Below are positions 37,761-49,599 of a DNA stretch of 64,000 nucleotides, in pieces. How positions within the stretch are numbered: the stretch's first letter is position 1; every line of letters begins with the position of its first letter. Below the pieces are notes generated by a model. It saw only the letters and a list, made by a program, of their open reading frames with translations, searched no databases and had not been told where the DNA came from. Made by a program: the position numbers and the translations under genes. The stretch is from Chelydra serpentina (lineage: Eukaryota > Chordata > Testudines > Chelydridae): contig JBAIAC010000024.1 of NCBI GenBank assembly GCA_037349315.1, forward strand, positions 33,095,501 through 33,159,500, in the 5' to 3' direction.

Positions 37761-39856
37761 GAAGGAGCATGCTGCTCTTTAGCAATCTCCAACTAATAAA
37801 CAGCTCCTTGGAACAACAATCAGGTGCTATAGACTAGGTCCCCAAAGCTGCTCTCAGCAATGTCCAGGTCAGGGCCAGCATAATGCTGCAAACAGCTCCT
37901 TTGTAAGCTCCTTACCCCTACGATGCCAAGCAGCATTGGGCAGAGCAGAAAATGTGTCCCTTTGAATTCAGCAGTTCACACACTCTCATTGTTCTGTTTC
38001 TCTATGCTGAATCTTCATTCAGACTACTCTCCTCATGGAGGAAGAAATTACTTTCAAAATAAAAGACAGAAGAAAAGGCATTCTGAAATTCTTTACAGTG
38101 TATTACGCCTTTTAGTTATTTTGCTAAGTGTTGATTTTTCTCTTAGTACCTTTGTTTTATCTGCTTTGTCATTATTCCTTTCCAAATACTATGCAACTGC
38201 TCCTCAGATGCTTGTTTCTTGTAACCTCTATGCTCTAAACTTTGTGTGGATACCATTTTGTCTGTTCTCTAAACCATGTTATCACAAGCAGGTGAGCTCA
38301 CCTCCATCCCCATCCACTACAATTCTGAGACCTGGACACAAGACTAAATGCCACTTTAGTATGTATTTTAGGAAACCACATTACAATGGTCTCATGATGA
38401 TGTATAGAGCACCACTTTTGTGCATGGGTGCTATAACTGCATACAATTATTCTCTTGGATTCCATTTTTCTATCACTGCCAGCATTTTCTCCATGAGTTA
38501 GACATCACTAACCAGTCATTCGCGCTGTTGTGACTCAGCTGTTTTGTTTTTACACCACTTTATATTGAGAAAAGTGAAAGATTTTAGGATTCCTGGTTGC
38601 TGTAGTGCAGCAAAATCTTTATGTTCCACAGCATAAAGTTTCTCTAGCATGAAATATTCATTAGACAAAAAAGGAGTTAACATAGCAAACTTCTGTGCTT
38701 ACAATCAAAAGCTTTAATACCATGGATGCAAAAGTGTTACCTTCAACGGGGGTGGCTGGGGTATGTGTGTGGGAGGAGGAGCAGAAGAAAAAGATTTGAG
38801 CACATTACTGTGCTACTTCATGAACATCTGGCAGTCTGTCATTTAATAGACAACAACATCGTCTCTAAACAGAAGAGACTTGAATTCATCAGGGATTCCT
38901 GTAGTACAGTATGTGCTTAACTTAAGTACCTGCTTTCTGTGATTTCCATAGATTATCATATTCATGGCACTGTGGAGTGAAAGCATTCTTCTCACTCTCT
39001 AACCAGAACATGAAAAAGAAATTAAAATATTGGCAGGCACTTTGTCTCTAGTTTGTTGGACATGTAAGAAAAGGACTCTCCACCCATTTATGCTAATGAA
39101 ATTCTGTCAGCTAAGCAGCATTGTAAGAAAGATGACAGCAGAATGTCTATTTATTAATAAATACCTGACAGGCTAGCAAACACAATTGTATTCAAGTGGT
39201 TTCTTTCAATAAACACAGATCAATTGTGTCTTAGAATTGGGAAAGCTTTGTGTAAATACCAGTTTATCATGTATTTGTACCTAAAAAAAAGCCATTAACC
39301 CAGGATTCAAATTTTTTTGGCTGGGATACATACTACACATATGCACACATGGCTTATGTGCTGATGATATCGATATGGTAAACTGCACTGCCAAATGAAA
39401 AACAATAATTACTATACACTTTTGACTGCCCTATCTGCCACACTGGCCATTAAGCCTTATGTTCAGATACCACAGTGATGGGCACCCTTATAAAACCAAC
39501 CACTATCATGGCTTTAACCTTCCCTTTCTGAGACAAATTTACTGAGGAGATGGTAGTTTACTAACTCCACCAGCACCTAATATCTGTGAGTATTATGGTC
39601 CCTTTCCAAACAGCTTCAGACTGGTGACAGTATGGAAGTGATAAATCAGAGTAAAAATCTCTTTATGTCTATTGGCAAAAGACACACATCCATGCTGATA
39701 CCAGATCTATTTGGAGCACTGTCAATCATGAAATTTCCTTGTCTAGGCCCACAATAACTGGGATCCAGTAGTTTGGGTTAGCCGGTAGGAGTTTTAGTTT
39801 CCTCTGAAGGGTGATCATGAGAACATACTAGCATTTTGCCATAGAGATTCCAGAAG

Positions 39857-39975
39857 AATGGACTCCTGTAAGGCTCAATGCTGGCACCAACTTTATTTAA
39901 TGTGTTCACCAATGACCTTCTGAACATCATCTCTGGGCAGTTCATGTACGTCAATGATAGTTGCTATAGAGCTCT
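39857..39975 (+). pseudogene. LINE reverse-transcriptase palm fragment
   Basis: One frame reads GSMLAPTLFNVFTNDL, followed by FMYVND. This corresponds to reverse-transcriptase motif B (QGS-LAP-LFN-Y-ND) and the catalytic FxYxDD box of non-LTR elements. The catalytic pair appears as ND instead of DD. A stop codon replaces the residue before GS. About 120 bp are recognisable, so this is a dead fragment of a LINE different from the CR1 copies around it. Confidence 0.6.
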
Positions 39976-40875
39976 GTAACCTGACGTGAATCCAGTGGGC
40001 CATGATTATGTGTTGCAATTGGATCGGATCGGAAAATAACCCTACCCTCTTGGGCTCAGGTTGGGTCGCCTCTGGCGACCTTTTCCAGCCCTTGCGTTGA
40101 TGCGGCAGCAGCCTGGCCCCAAATCTTTCCCAACGATCTGCATATGGGTAGGGGTCGGGAAGTCATCCATATGTGCAATCTCACTGTGGCTGCACAAAGT
40201 GACGGAGAGTTGACTTTGATACATCATAATGCCCTGTCCCTAGATTCATGAAGAGCACACTCTACAATCATGAATCTGTGTGAAAGCAGGACTGGCAGGG
40301 ACCAGCCTCTTCCCCCAGAAATCTGAGAAGCTATACAAAAGTTAATATAATTTCAAAATGTTTTAACTTTTGCATGGAGCTCCTTCTACAAGAGAAACCT
40401 TGTCAGTACAGCTACACCAGAACCATTCTGTCAAGGGAGAAAGAGGACTGAGGCAGTGGAGAGCATCTATATAGATGTCCCTGGGCCTCTGGCAGACCCC
40501 GTGAAATCCACAGCTTCTGAGGGCCATTCCATATGGCTTTGACTACATTAGGTAAAGAATCCATGGAGTGTCAAGAACAGCTGGACTATTGCTGAACATG
40601 GTATAGCTACAAATGTAGCTAGTGACAGATATGTTCCGTGGAGTAGATAAGACGTATGTGTACCATTTCAACTTTAAAGAACAATTTGCTGGAAACTCCA
40701 AAAGGGGACCATGGCATCGTTTCCTCCTGCCTGAATGTGTGTGGCTTTTTTTTTTTTTTCTGCATAGGGGAATGATTTGGCCCAGATTATTATGGATCTG
40801 GCGAGATTGTAAACAGCAAACCACCTCAGCACATCTAGAATTAAACTCCACTTTTTCCTGGTAGATTATATAACT

Positions 40876-40885
40876 CTCTCTCTCT

Positions 40886-40919
<34 letters not shown>
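40876..40919. repeat. CT/TA microsatellite
   Basis: A run of about six CT units passes through TTTA into about fifteen TA units. It is simple sequence with no further meaning visible. Confidence 0.95.
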
Positions 40920-40923
<4 letters not shown>

Positions 40924-42060
40924 CTAATAGACTATTTAAATGCAAACCATTGCTAATAATTCCTAAGTAAACCTTCTTCCACTTCAGAATCATTGTAATC
41001 CATCTCTTATGCTGGATAAACTGCCGTACTTATCCTGCTTACTGCACAGGCTATAATGCTTCTCCTTATTCATCTCTCATACACAGTAATCCTTCTACCT
41101 CTGCTTTACAGATTTCTAATTTAAATGTAAAATATTCACCGCAGACAAAAGAGTCCTAGTATAAACAACAACTCTTATGGTTAAGACTGAGGCGCTTACC
41201 ATTGTCTTTTAAAGTCTTTAAAGTACAAACTAGACAATATGGTGATTTTAATCATCAGTTGATTATCTGACCTCATCTACATTTTATGCTAACAGTCGTG
41301 CAGAAATAAGCCTTAAGAATGACATTTAGCAGCGAGTCCAATAGTCTCTATTCAGCCGGAAATTCCACTGAAGGCAGTGGGAGCAGAATTGAGAGAAGAG
41401 GGTGAACGTTTTCCCATGATTTTTGTTGTTATTGTTTCATGTGGGCAATTTTATGTCCCTCAAAAATTGGTTTCCTAGGAAAATTGACATAATTGGCTAT
41501 TTTGATAGTTCATATAAAATATGAACTGTTGAAGCAATCGTTCGCTTGGTTTCTGCAATTTTTTACTAGGATATATCTTTACTTGAACTAAAATGACCAA
41601 TTTTTGGCAAAAAAATATATGAAAAAGAATAAACCATTTAGTGAAATAAGCACATTTACAAATTCATTAAAAATTTTGAAAAAAAATGCAGATTTTGAAG
41701 ATTTGCCTTTCATTGAACATTTATTTCATACCTCTCCAAATGGGAGTTTACATGAAGAGAGTACTGGGTCAGGACAGTAGGATTTGGCCTTCTGTTTTTT
41801 TTATTATTTATATTGCAGTAGCACACAGGACCCCCAGTCATGGGCCTTGACCCCACTGTAATAGACACACACAGAACAAAAAGGCTGACTATTCTTTCAT
41901 TCTGCTGCACAGATTAAAGCTGTGACTTCGTTCACAGCTGACGCGTGAGTCATTGGATACCAACAGTAATGCTTCTGACATCTTCAATTTTGTCTAAATA
42001 GAAGTAATTGGGATATAGGCTGCACTGACTGATACCCTATATAAGCATAATAAAGTCACT

Positions 42061-42160
42061 GAGCCTGATTCTGATCACAATTATATCCTTTTTATCCTGG
42101 TCTAAAATAGTTGAGTTCAGTAAAACATCCTTGATTTATACCAGGAGGAGAATCAGGCCC
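42061..42160. repeat. Imperfect palindrome, GCCTGATTCT type
   Basis: The left end GAGCCTGATTCTGATCACAA and the right end ACCAGGAGGAGAATCAGGCCC are inverted complements. The core has matching TTTATCCTGG and TTGATTTATACC parts. It is a member of the dispersed palindrome family. Confidence 0.65.
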
Positions 42161-43362
42161 CTTTACTTCACTGGGTTGCACAGAATGTCTGTCATTGCAA
42201 AGTCTGGCATTTATCTTCAGACCATCTTACCGTATTCAGGAATACAATAAAATACCCTGATATAAGACAATTGTGTGTCAGTTTAGGTCTTGTAAGTCAT
42301 TCTACACTTTTTCTAAAATAAAGTACATTATGGCGCTAATCACAGTTCAGAATGGCATGCCCCCTCCAGCAATTTATGAGGAAAGAAGCAGCTTAACCCA
42401 ACCCTGGGTTCAAAGAACAAATGGATAGTGTTTTATAATAAAGCTGACTTATTGTGGTATTCAAACTTCCAAATGTGGTTGAACATAAATAAATACAGTG
42501 GTCAGTCAGGACCAATTATTAAGTTTAATTGTTTTGCATTATTAATTACGAATACCAGAAAAAAGATTCTTTTCAGTATTTTGTAATTGTCAAAGGTGCT
42601 TAGATCCATTTTTAAATAGTATGTATTATAAACAAACCTAGTTAATGCAAGATTTTACTTTCTTCTTTTAAGTACTTTAGAATACCATATGTGCAATTTC
42701 AGCTAAATGTTGAAATTTATTCATTGTTAAACATTCATTTTTGTTTAGTGTATAAGGGAAAGGGTCATTCATTTAACAGATTTATTCATATAAGGATCCC
42801 CTAATAAATTCTGCATGAGAGTCAAATGCACTGGTGCAACATCACATTAATTTTGTTAACAGATAAATTATTGCCTATTCATTTTAAAACTGAGTGTGGT
42901 TTATTTGTACATTAGTAGCTATTGCAACACCAAGTACATGCTTTTTATGCTTATTCTAAATAAACCAGATATTCATTGTTATTGACAATGCAATTTAGTT
43001 TATGTATCAGCCTTTTATTATAAATCCCTAGTTTTTGAGGGATTATAAATTTGCAAGAAGGGTGGGGGGAGCCAATTCCAGGATAAAGTTTAAAGAACTG
43101 CTTTGCCTCATATGGAACTTTCACTACTCGCACACTGTGGGATGAATGTGGGCCACGAAAGACAATGAAGAGATTAATTTGTTTTCACTGTATTCTGCCA
43201 TGGGGGGTGGGGCATATTCCATACCTCCCTTCATGGATTTAGAGGAGCCAGGCAGAGGACAATGCTGTTGTATTGTTATATGGTTTTGCAATGTTGGGGC
43301 AGGGGAAGGTGGGGAGGAGAGTGCTGAATTTGGAGACATTCTGCAAGGAGGGAGTGTGGACC

Positions 43363-44193
43363 TGTCATAAAATAAAGGGAAGGGGGAGAGGGTCTGATGC
43401 AGTTCTATAAAATCCTCTTACCAGTAAAGGGTTAAGAAAGGCAGGTAGCCAGACTGACACCTGACCGGGCTGGCATCTGACCAATAAGGTGACAAGATAC
43501 TTTCAAATATGGGGAGGGGGGAAGGTTTTGTGTGTGCCTCTTTGTCTGAGTCAGTGTGATCTTGGGAGACAAAAAGGACCTGCAGAAAATCAATCTCCTC
43601 CAAAACCCAGCCTCATCAAACCTTCCATATTGCGAGTAAGTTACTCAGCATTGCGAATAGGTTTTGTTTGTTTTGCTTGGCGAGCTTTCCATGTGTGAGA
43701 GGGAGGGGTTATTCCTGTTTTTTCTGTGACTTTAAGGTTTTGTCCAGAGGGGGAATCCCTCTGAGTTTGGAAATTGAGTACCCTGTAAAATAGTTACCAT
43801 CCTGATTTTACAGAGATGATTTTTACCTTCTTTGTTTTAATAAAATCCTCCTTTTAAGAAGCTGACTGTTTTCTATGGTTCTAACACCCCGGGCGTGGGT
43901 TTTTAGATCACTGTGTAACCAATTGGTTAGGAGATTATTCTCAAGCTCCCCAGGAAAGGGGGTGTACAGGCTTGAGAGGGTATTTTGGGGGGAAAGGGAA
44001 CTTCAAGTGGTTCCTTTCCCGGATTCCGGTTTAAACCACTTGATGGTGGCAGCAAAAGAAGCATTTCTCAGGGTGCAGGGAATTTTGTACCTTGGGGGTT
44101 TTAACCTAAGCTGGTAGAAATAAGCTTAGGGGGTCTTCATGCAGGTCCCCATGTCTTTACCCTAGAGTTCACAGTGGGGAGGGAACCCTGACA
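43363..44193 (+). mobile_element. Solo LTR, 831 bp, with perfect 5-bp target duplication
   Basis: The sequence starts TGTCATAAAATAAAG and ends AACCCTGACA, giving TG...CA ends with a TGTCA/TGACA short inverted repeat. GGACC immediately precedes (43358-43362) and follows (44194-44198) as the target duplication. It has a poly-A signal AATAAA at 43839-43844 inside, with a T-rich stretch before it. No gag or pol is attached, so it arose by recombination between the two LTRs of a provirus-like retroelement. Whether it is ERV or Ty3-type cannot be told from the LTR alone. The short frames inside (up to 80 codons) are not genes. Confidence 0.85.
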
Positions 44194-44497
44194 GGACCCT
44201 TTGTTTACCATGAAGCCCAAATCTGCAGGACCTCACTATGCCCCATCACATAAAGTGGGTTGAGGGGAGGAGAAAGAATGGGGCCAGTGAATCCCTTAAT
44301 CAGTACCCTCCCTGCTCATACAGGGAAGGCTGCAGATGGTATTGGAGGCCTGAAGATTTAATGCACTTCCACTGTCCTCAGAATTCCTCATCAATATAGC
44401 TACAGCAAACATGGCTGCCTCTACATCAGAATCCATTTTCTCCCTCCCCTCCCTCCTCTTTGCCTTTGAGGAAGTCATAGCCCTTCACTCTCCCTCT

Positions 44498-44752
44498 ATG
44501 GATATGCCTATGCTACAGGTGGAAGTGTAATTTCCAGCTCAGGCAGATGTATCATGCTAGCTCTCGAGTTAGCATGCTAAAAAGAGCCATGTAGCTGTGG
44601 TGCTAGCCACCCAACAATACTCTCATCTGAAACCCTAAATTCATAATCCTGCTGGCCCCGCCACACTATTTTTAGCACAGTAGTTTGATCAAAGCTAGTG
44701 TGGGTATGTCTACTTGAGCTGGAAATTATCCTCCAGCACCAATGAAGACATA
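44498..44752. mobile_element. MITE-like element with inverted ends
   Basis: The left part ATGCCTATGCTACAGGTGGA...TAATTTCCAGCTC is mirrored on the right by GAGCTGGAAATTATCCTCCAG...GAAGACAT. The interior has the palindrome TAGCATGCTA and a TGTAGCTGTGG block shared with the element at 11.8 kb. It is non-coding. The family is unnamed here. Confidence 0.55.
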
Positions 44753-44779
44753 TAATAATGTTTCGATTAAACTGTATTT

Positions 44780-44888
44780 AGGCTGGAATTTTCAAAGGAT
44801 CCTAAGAGACTTAGGTGTCCAAATCCCCTTGAATATCAATGGGAGTTGGGCACCTAAACCCCTTAATTTCCTTTGAAATTTGGGTTGG
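44780..44888. repeat. Palindromic repeat, GGCTGGAATTTTCAAAGG type
   Basis: The left end GGCTGGAATTTTCAAAGGATCC and the right end CCTTTGAAATTTGGGTTGG are inverted complements. The centre has GGTGTCCAAATCCCC, CAATGGGAG and TTGGGCACCTAA. A related but weaker stretch (AGGTATCTGAAAACCTAGG, GATTTTACACATGCTGAGCACC) lies at 29630-29770. Confidence 0.6.
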
Positions 44889-45110
44889 ATGACAGGGTTG
44901 GGTGGATCATATCTGTTATGAGCATAAGCATAGGGCGTTATGATACCTGGTAGTGCCAATAAGAATTAAGTCCTCCAGATCCTGTGATTTGCTAAACTCC
45001 TTGGCATCAAAGCCTGTATGCTTTACTTAACTTCCTCAATAGTTCTGGGGCCGGCACCACTGTACTGTTTGAATGTCTTCCCAGGGAAATAAAAATGGCT
45101 ATCCCTCACT

Positions 45111-45575
45111 TTTCACAGAATCATAGAAATGAAGGCTAGGAAGGGATCTCGAGAAGTTAATCAAGTCCAGCCCCCTGCGCTGTGGCAGGACCAAGTAAAT
45201 CTAGACCACTTGACAGCTGTTTGTCCAAACTAATCTTAAAAACCTCCAGTGATGGGGATTCCATAACTTCCCTTGGAAGCCTTTGCCAGAGTTTAACTAC
45301 CCTTATAGTTAGAAAGTTTCCCCCTAATATCTAAGCTAAATCTCCCTTGCTGCAGATGAAGCCATTACTTCTTGTCCTACCTTCAGTGGACATGGAGAAA
45401 AATAGAACACAATTCTCTTTATAACAGCCCTTAACATGGGTGAAGACTGTTAACAGGTTCTTCCTCAGTCTTCTTTTCTCGGTTGTTTTAACATTTCCTC
45501 ATAGGTCAGGTTTTCTAAACCTTTTATCATTTTTGTTGCTGTCTCCAATTTGTCCACACAGTACTCCAGCAGAGA
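45111..45575 (-). mobile_element. CR1 LINE 3' end, minus orientation
   Basis: The plus strand begins CACAGAATCATAGAAATG, the reversed CR1 3' terminus, then AGGAAGGGATCTCGAGAAGT...AGTCCAGCCCCCTG. Read on minus, frames carry the ORF2 C-terminus (RVVKLWQRLPREV, FKISLDKQL) with stops. It abuts a plus-strand CR1 at 45582, head to head. Confidence 0.8.
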
Positions 45576-45581
45576 CCTCAT

Positions 45582-46213
45582 TTGTCCTTCTCTGGACAAG
45601 AGAGTCTTAGTCTGGAGAAAAGAAGACTAAGGGGGGACATGATAAAAGTTTTCAAGTACATAAAAGATTGTTACAAGGAGAAGGGAGAAAAATTGTTCTC
45701 TTTAACCTCCGAGGATAGGACAAGAAGCAATGGGCTTCAATTGCAGCAAGGGCAGTTTAGATTGGCCATTAGGAAAAACTACCTAACTGACAGGGTGGTT
45801 AAGCACTGGAATAAATTGCCTAGGAAGGTTGTGGAATCTCCATCATTGGAGATTTTTAAGAATAAGTTAAACAAACACTTGTCAGGGATGATCTAGATCA
45901 GGGATTGGCAACCTTTGGCATGCAGTCTGCCCGGATAAGCCCCCTGGCAGGCCGGGCCGGTTTGTTTACCTGCTGCATCTGCAGGTTCGGCCAATTGAGG
46001 CTCCCACTGCCGCAATCAGCCGAACCTGCGGATGCGGCAGGTAAACAAACCGGCCCAGCCCGCCAGGGGGCTTACCCTGGCGGACTGCGTGCCAAGGGTT
46101 GCTGATCCCTGATCTAGATACTACTTAGTCCTTAGTAGTCTAGATACTACTTGAGGGCCAGAGACTGTACTAAGTCTTCTCAAGGTCCCTTCCAGTCCTA
46201 CGATTCTATTATT
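45582..46213 (+). mobile_element. CR1 LINE 3' end, plus orientation, split by a MITE
   Basis: An uninterrupted 104-codon frame (45582-45896) encodes the CR1 ORF2 C-terminus: RRLRGDMIKVFKYIK, RTRSNGLQLQQGQFRLAIRK, VVKHWNKLPRKVVESPSLE, FKNKLNKHL. The 3' tail continues after the MITE at 45899-46111. It ends CAAGGTCCCTTCCAGTCC then TACGATTCTATTATTC. The frame has no start of its own and lacks the reverse-transcriptase core, so it is a 5'-truncated remnant and not a gene. Confidence 0.85.
45899..46111. mobile_element. 213-bp foldback hAT MITE with 8-bp duplication
   Basis: Ends CAGGGATTGGCAACCTTTGG and, inverted, CAGGGATCAGCAACCCTTGG pair with few mismatches. ATCTAGAT flanks both sides (45891-45898 and 46112-46119), a perfect 8-bp duplication as hAT transposases make. 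Most of the interior is also self-complementary (GGCCGGTTTGTTTACCTGC and its complement), so the element can fold nearly end to end. The GC-rich, CpG-bearing interior contrasts with its AT-rich host CR1. Confidence 0.9.
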
Positions 46214-47198
46214 CTCTGCTTGTAGGAGAAACCATTTGATTAGCTTGGTGTGCACCTGCAGAACATATGGAGGAAATAGCTGAGGAAAGTAGTTTTGCAT
46301 GTGGTTCTGACAGTAGGATATGTATGACCATTTTTATCTCTGGTGGGCATGAATTCTATAATCTGGGTCCAACTCCTGAGAACCTTGTATACCCTCTGAA
46401 TGCAAATATAAAGGGATAACCAGCTGGTGCTTGTGACTTGCTGCTGAACAGTTCTCTTTTAGGTCATGCTGCATTTTGTTTGCTAGAGAACTGCACACAA
46501 AATGCCATCTTGATTCATTTAAATTTCTTAAAAATTCTAAACAGATCTGAAGAAAAATAGTCTACAAACCTTTAAAATAATTATATAAAACATCTCCTGA
46601 ATAAAATAACCATAACTCATTACAAAAGTTACAGATTCACTAAACCAATGTAAACTTTTTCTGCATCACCATCTAGTAACATTGAGATGCCAATGCTTAG
46701 ATACCAAAGTGATAAATACTATATAAAATCCAGAAGTAAATGGAAAAGTGTATATTAGAATCAAGTTTTCAGATCTTCCACAAAACCTCTCTTGAATATC
46801 TGGCTATAGTAATCAGAGTTATCTTCTAGAAGTGACATTACAACACCTCGAAAATAAGAAAGAAAAGTGACATTACAACACCTGTATTTCTAAAATCCTA
46901 ATTTGATTAGATTTTCACTGAAGACAGTCGAAGAACTAGATTTAAAAAAATGTAACAAGCAAATCATCTGAGTAAGAAAATATGTATAACATGCATACAT
47001 TTGTGCGCATTCCAAAAAAGTCACATTTTCAATTACTATAATAGCTGTGAGATGAGTTTTGAATATTTTATTAGTTGACTTCGCAGATTTGTGTAAACAG
47101 CTATGCAGGTATGTAAACAAGCTCAGTTTCTCCATTTTTAGAATGCGATGATATTAGCTATTGGACATGCACTCCATAAGTATAAATAATTAACATAT

Positions 47199-47692
47199 TG
47201 TGATACAGCAGGGCCAGGGAGCAGTGGGAGGGGAATATATAAGCCCCAGGTTGATGAAGGCCTGTTTCCCTGTAAACTAGGGAAAGATTATTACAGGTCA
47301 ATTGGAGCACCTGTAGCCAATTAAGGCCCTGTCAGAGAGCGAATAAAAATCCCCTGCTTCTGTCAGACAGGAGAAGAAAGAGAGATGACTAGAGTTTGGG
47401 GGAGTATTGCTGTGAACTGGAAGACCAAAGGACTAGAGAAAGGAGACCCTGACCAAGCAGAGCAGGGAGACTCCCCCTAGCATCGTGGACCGAGGGTAAC
47501 CCTACCTATGGAGTTGAAGAGGCTGGGATTCAGAGTAGGGAGCGGACCCTGACCCCTTCCCTGCTTCCCTCCTCTCCTGCCTTCCCGGGGCACTAGCGGA
47601 TCCCTCGGCACCCAAGAACAGGGATACGAGGTGCCGCCCCAACCCACCCCACCAAGGAAAAGTGCGGGACTCACCACAGTAGCATTGAGTGC
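47199..47692 (+). mobile_element. LTR-like sequence
   Basis: It starts about TGTGATACAGCAGGGCC and ends about GCGGGACTCACCACA. It carries a TATA-like ATATATAAGCC near 47236 and AATAAA near 47343, then a GC-rich 3' half. Similar sequences recur in turtle genomes from memory. No internal genes are attached, and a target duplication was not found. Confidence 0.45.
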
Positions 47693-47821
47693 TTGCCACA
47701 ATATATAAACATTTGCTTTCCACTTTGATTTGCGAAGTGTGCTCATTGAAGTATTTCATGCAATAAATAGCCATATGCATGAAGCAGAAAACAATATATA
47801 TGTATAAGAAAAATAATTTCT

Positions 47822-47943
47822 GCCCTGATCCTGCAAACACTGACACACAGGCTGAAATTTAAATAAGTACCTCCACCGATTTCAACAGGACTACTCATAT
47901 GCTTAAGGTTCAGTACCTGTGTAAGAGTCCTGAGGATCAGGGC
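47822..47943. repeat. Imperfect palindrome, GCCCTGATCCTG type
   Basis: The left end GCCCTGATCCTGCAAACACT and the right end GAGTCCTGAGGATCAGGGC are inverted. The core has GATTTCAACAGGACTACTCATATGC. It is a well-preserved member of the palindrome family. Confidence 0.65.
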
Positions 47944-49336
47944 CATAGGTCTCAATGGTAGAATACTAAGTTTAGCCCACAGATGTGCATGCCTGGCTCC
48001 AGCAGACTGCATTACAGAAGTTATAGCTGCACATTGAAAAGCAGAATTTAGCCCAGAGTGTACATTTTTCTGTATTGTTTAAAAGAACAAGACATGCCTT
48101 CAGCCTGTCAGCATTCAAATAGCTCCTAAATAATACACTTTATTTTGGATGAGTGATCATAGGAGTCCTGTAGTGCTTGTATATTCAAAAACATAGTATT
48201 TTAAAACACATCTTCATTTAAATTGTAAAAAATGAAATGATTTTTATTTCTTTAGGTAATTTGTCTTTTTGAGGTTGTGCCAGATATTTATAGTGATTCA
48301 ATCTACAGCTTCTGTAAAAATCAGCCATGGCTACTGCAGCTGTAAGACAAACAGGAAAACAAATTTGCTACTTCTCCTGAGAACAGCATCTCTAAGTTAA
48401 TGCTATGTACAATACAACTACTTCTACAAAGACCACAGCTGATGTAATTTATCTCTCTACAGGTGATACATGTCTTCTGTGTGTCTGATTTTTTTTTTTT
48501 TTTTTTACAACTTACAGAGATCCTACAGAGTCTGGTACATTTACCTATAGCCACTATGGATATCAGGAACTGCTTGAATTTGTGCCCAGCCGCAAATGGT
48601 TCCAAAGGGCAATTTCAGGAGCCAGGGGTAGGCAGGGCCCAAACGTCAAAGCTGGATTAAGGCAATCCATGGCTCTAACCCCACATCATGATCTCACCCC
48701 CACCCCTCTTGAGGAGGTAGTGGCAGGAGCCATTCACACAAGAGCTGGCTGGTGGAGGTCATGCCACCGCTCCTGAGCAGGCTGGGGCCTTCTACCTTTC
48801 TCAATCCCCATCTTCTGTCTTCAGGAGAGCAGAGGTGCATCTTGGAGGAAGGATAAGTCAGATACCACCCACCCAAGCAGAGACTGTATGTGCGGGAGCC
48901 TTGCTGACACCATTCCATCAGAGCCACAATGAGGTGGCAGCAGAAAGTCACACACTAAATAATCATCTCTGAGTTGGGGGCCTCCAGAGTAGTAGGTTTC
49001 AGCATTAACAAACCACTAAATTAAGTGGGACAGTTGGCATCTCTGCTTTATCATTTCAGGGTGTCTGTAGATTCAGGCAGACATTGTTCAGTGTTCAAGT
49101 GTAAAAAGAGAGACAGCTAACACAGTACAACCTTAAGGCTTTATTTTTTCCTCCACAGATGCTGTTCTCTCACATAAAATACTTCCTGAAACAGAATTCT
49201 TTAAATTCTTATACTATACAACTCCAATGGGGAAACTTTATCATCACATCCCTTTAGTCATGTTTAGCTGAGATAGCAAAATTTAACACAAATCCCATAA
49301 CCTTCTTGACTACTTAACATTCTATTAGACCCCCTG

Positions 49337-49560
49337 CCAAGTATCAGAGTAGTAGCCGTGTTAGTCTGTGTCAGCAAAAAGAAAATAAGAAAAGGAATAC
49401 TTGTGGCACCTTAGCGACTAACAAATTTATTTCAGCATAAGCTTTCGTGGACTACAGTCCGCTTCGTCGGATGCATAGAATGGAACATACAGTAGGAGGA
49501 TATTTATACATTCAGAGAAACATGAAAAGGTGGAAGTAACCATATATATATACATAAACA
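49337..49560 (-). mobile_element. Penelope-like element 3' tail
   Basis: The plus strand reads GTAGTAGCCGTGTTAGTCTG, then CTTGTGGCACCTTAGCGACT, AACAAATTTATTTCAGCAT, AAGCTTTCGTGG. The parts GTGGCACCTTA...GACTAACA and GCATAAGCTTTCGTGG recur at 51472-51523 as the 3' end of the GIY-YIG-encoding element, so this is another minus-strand copy of the same family's 3' end. Confidence 0.75.
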
Positions 49561-49599
49561 AATTTAACATTAACTCTTTTTTAATTGATTAACTCAGAA

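Noticed and set aside
37923..38501. A 192-codon plus-strand open frame, the longest outside the transposons
   Set aside because: Composition is hydrophobic and low-complexity, no family motif, no splice or promoter context, and it follows a SINE; most likely chance in intron.
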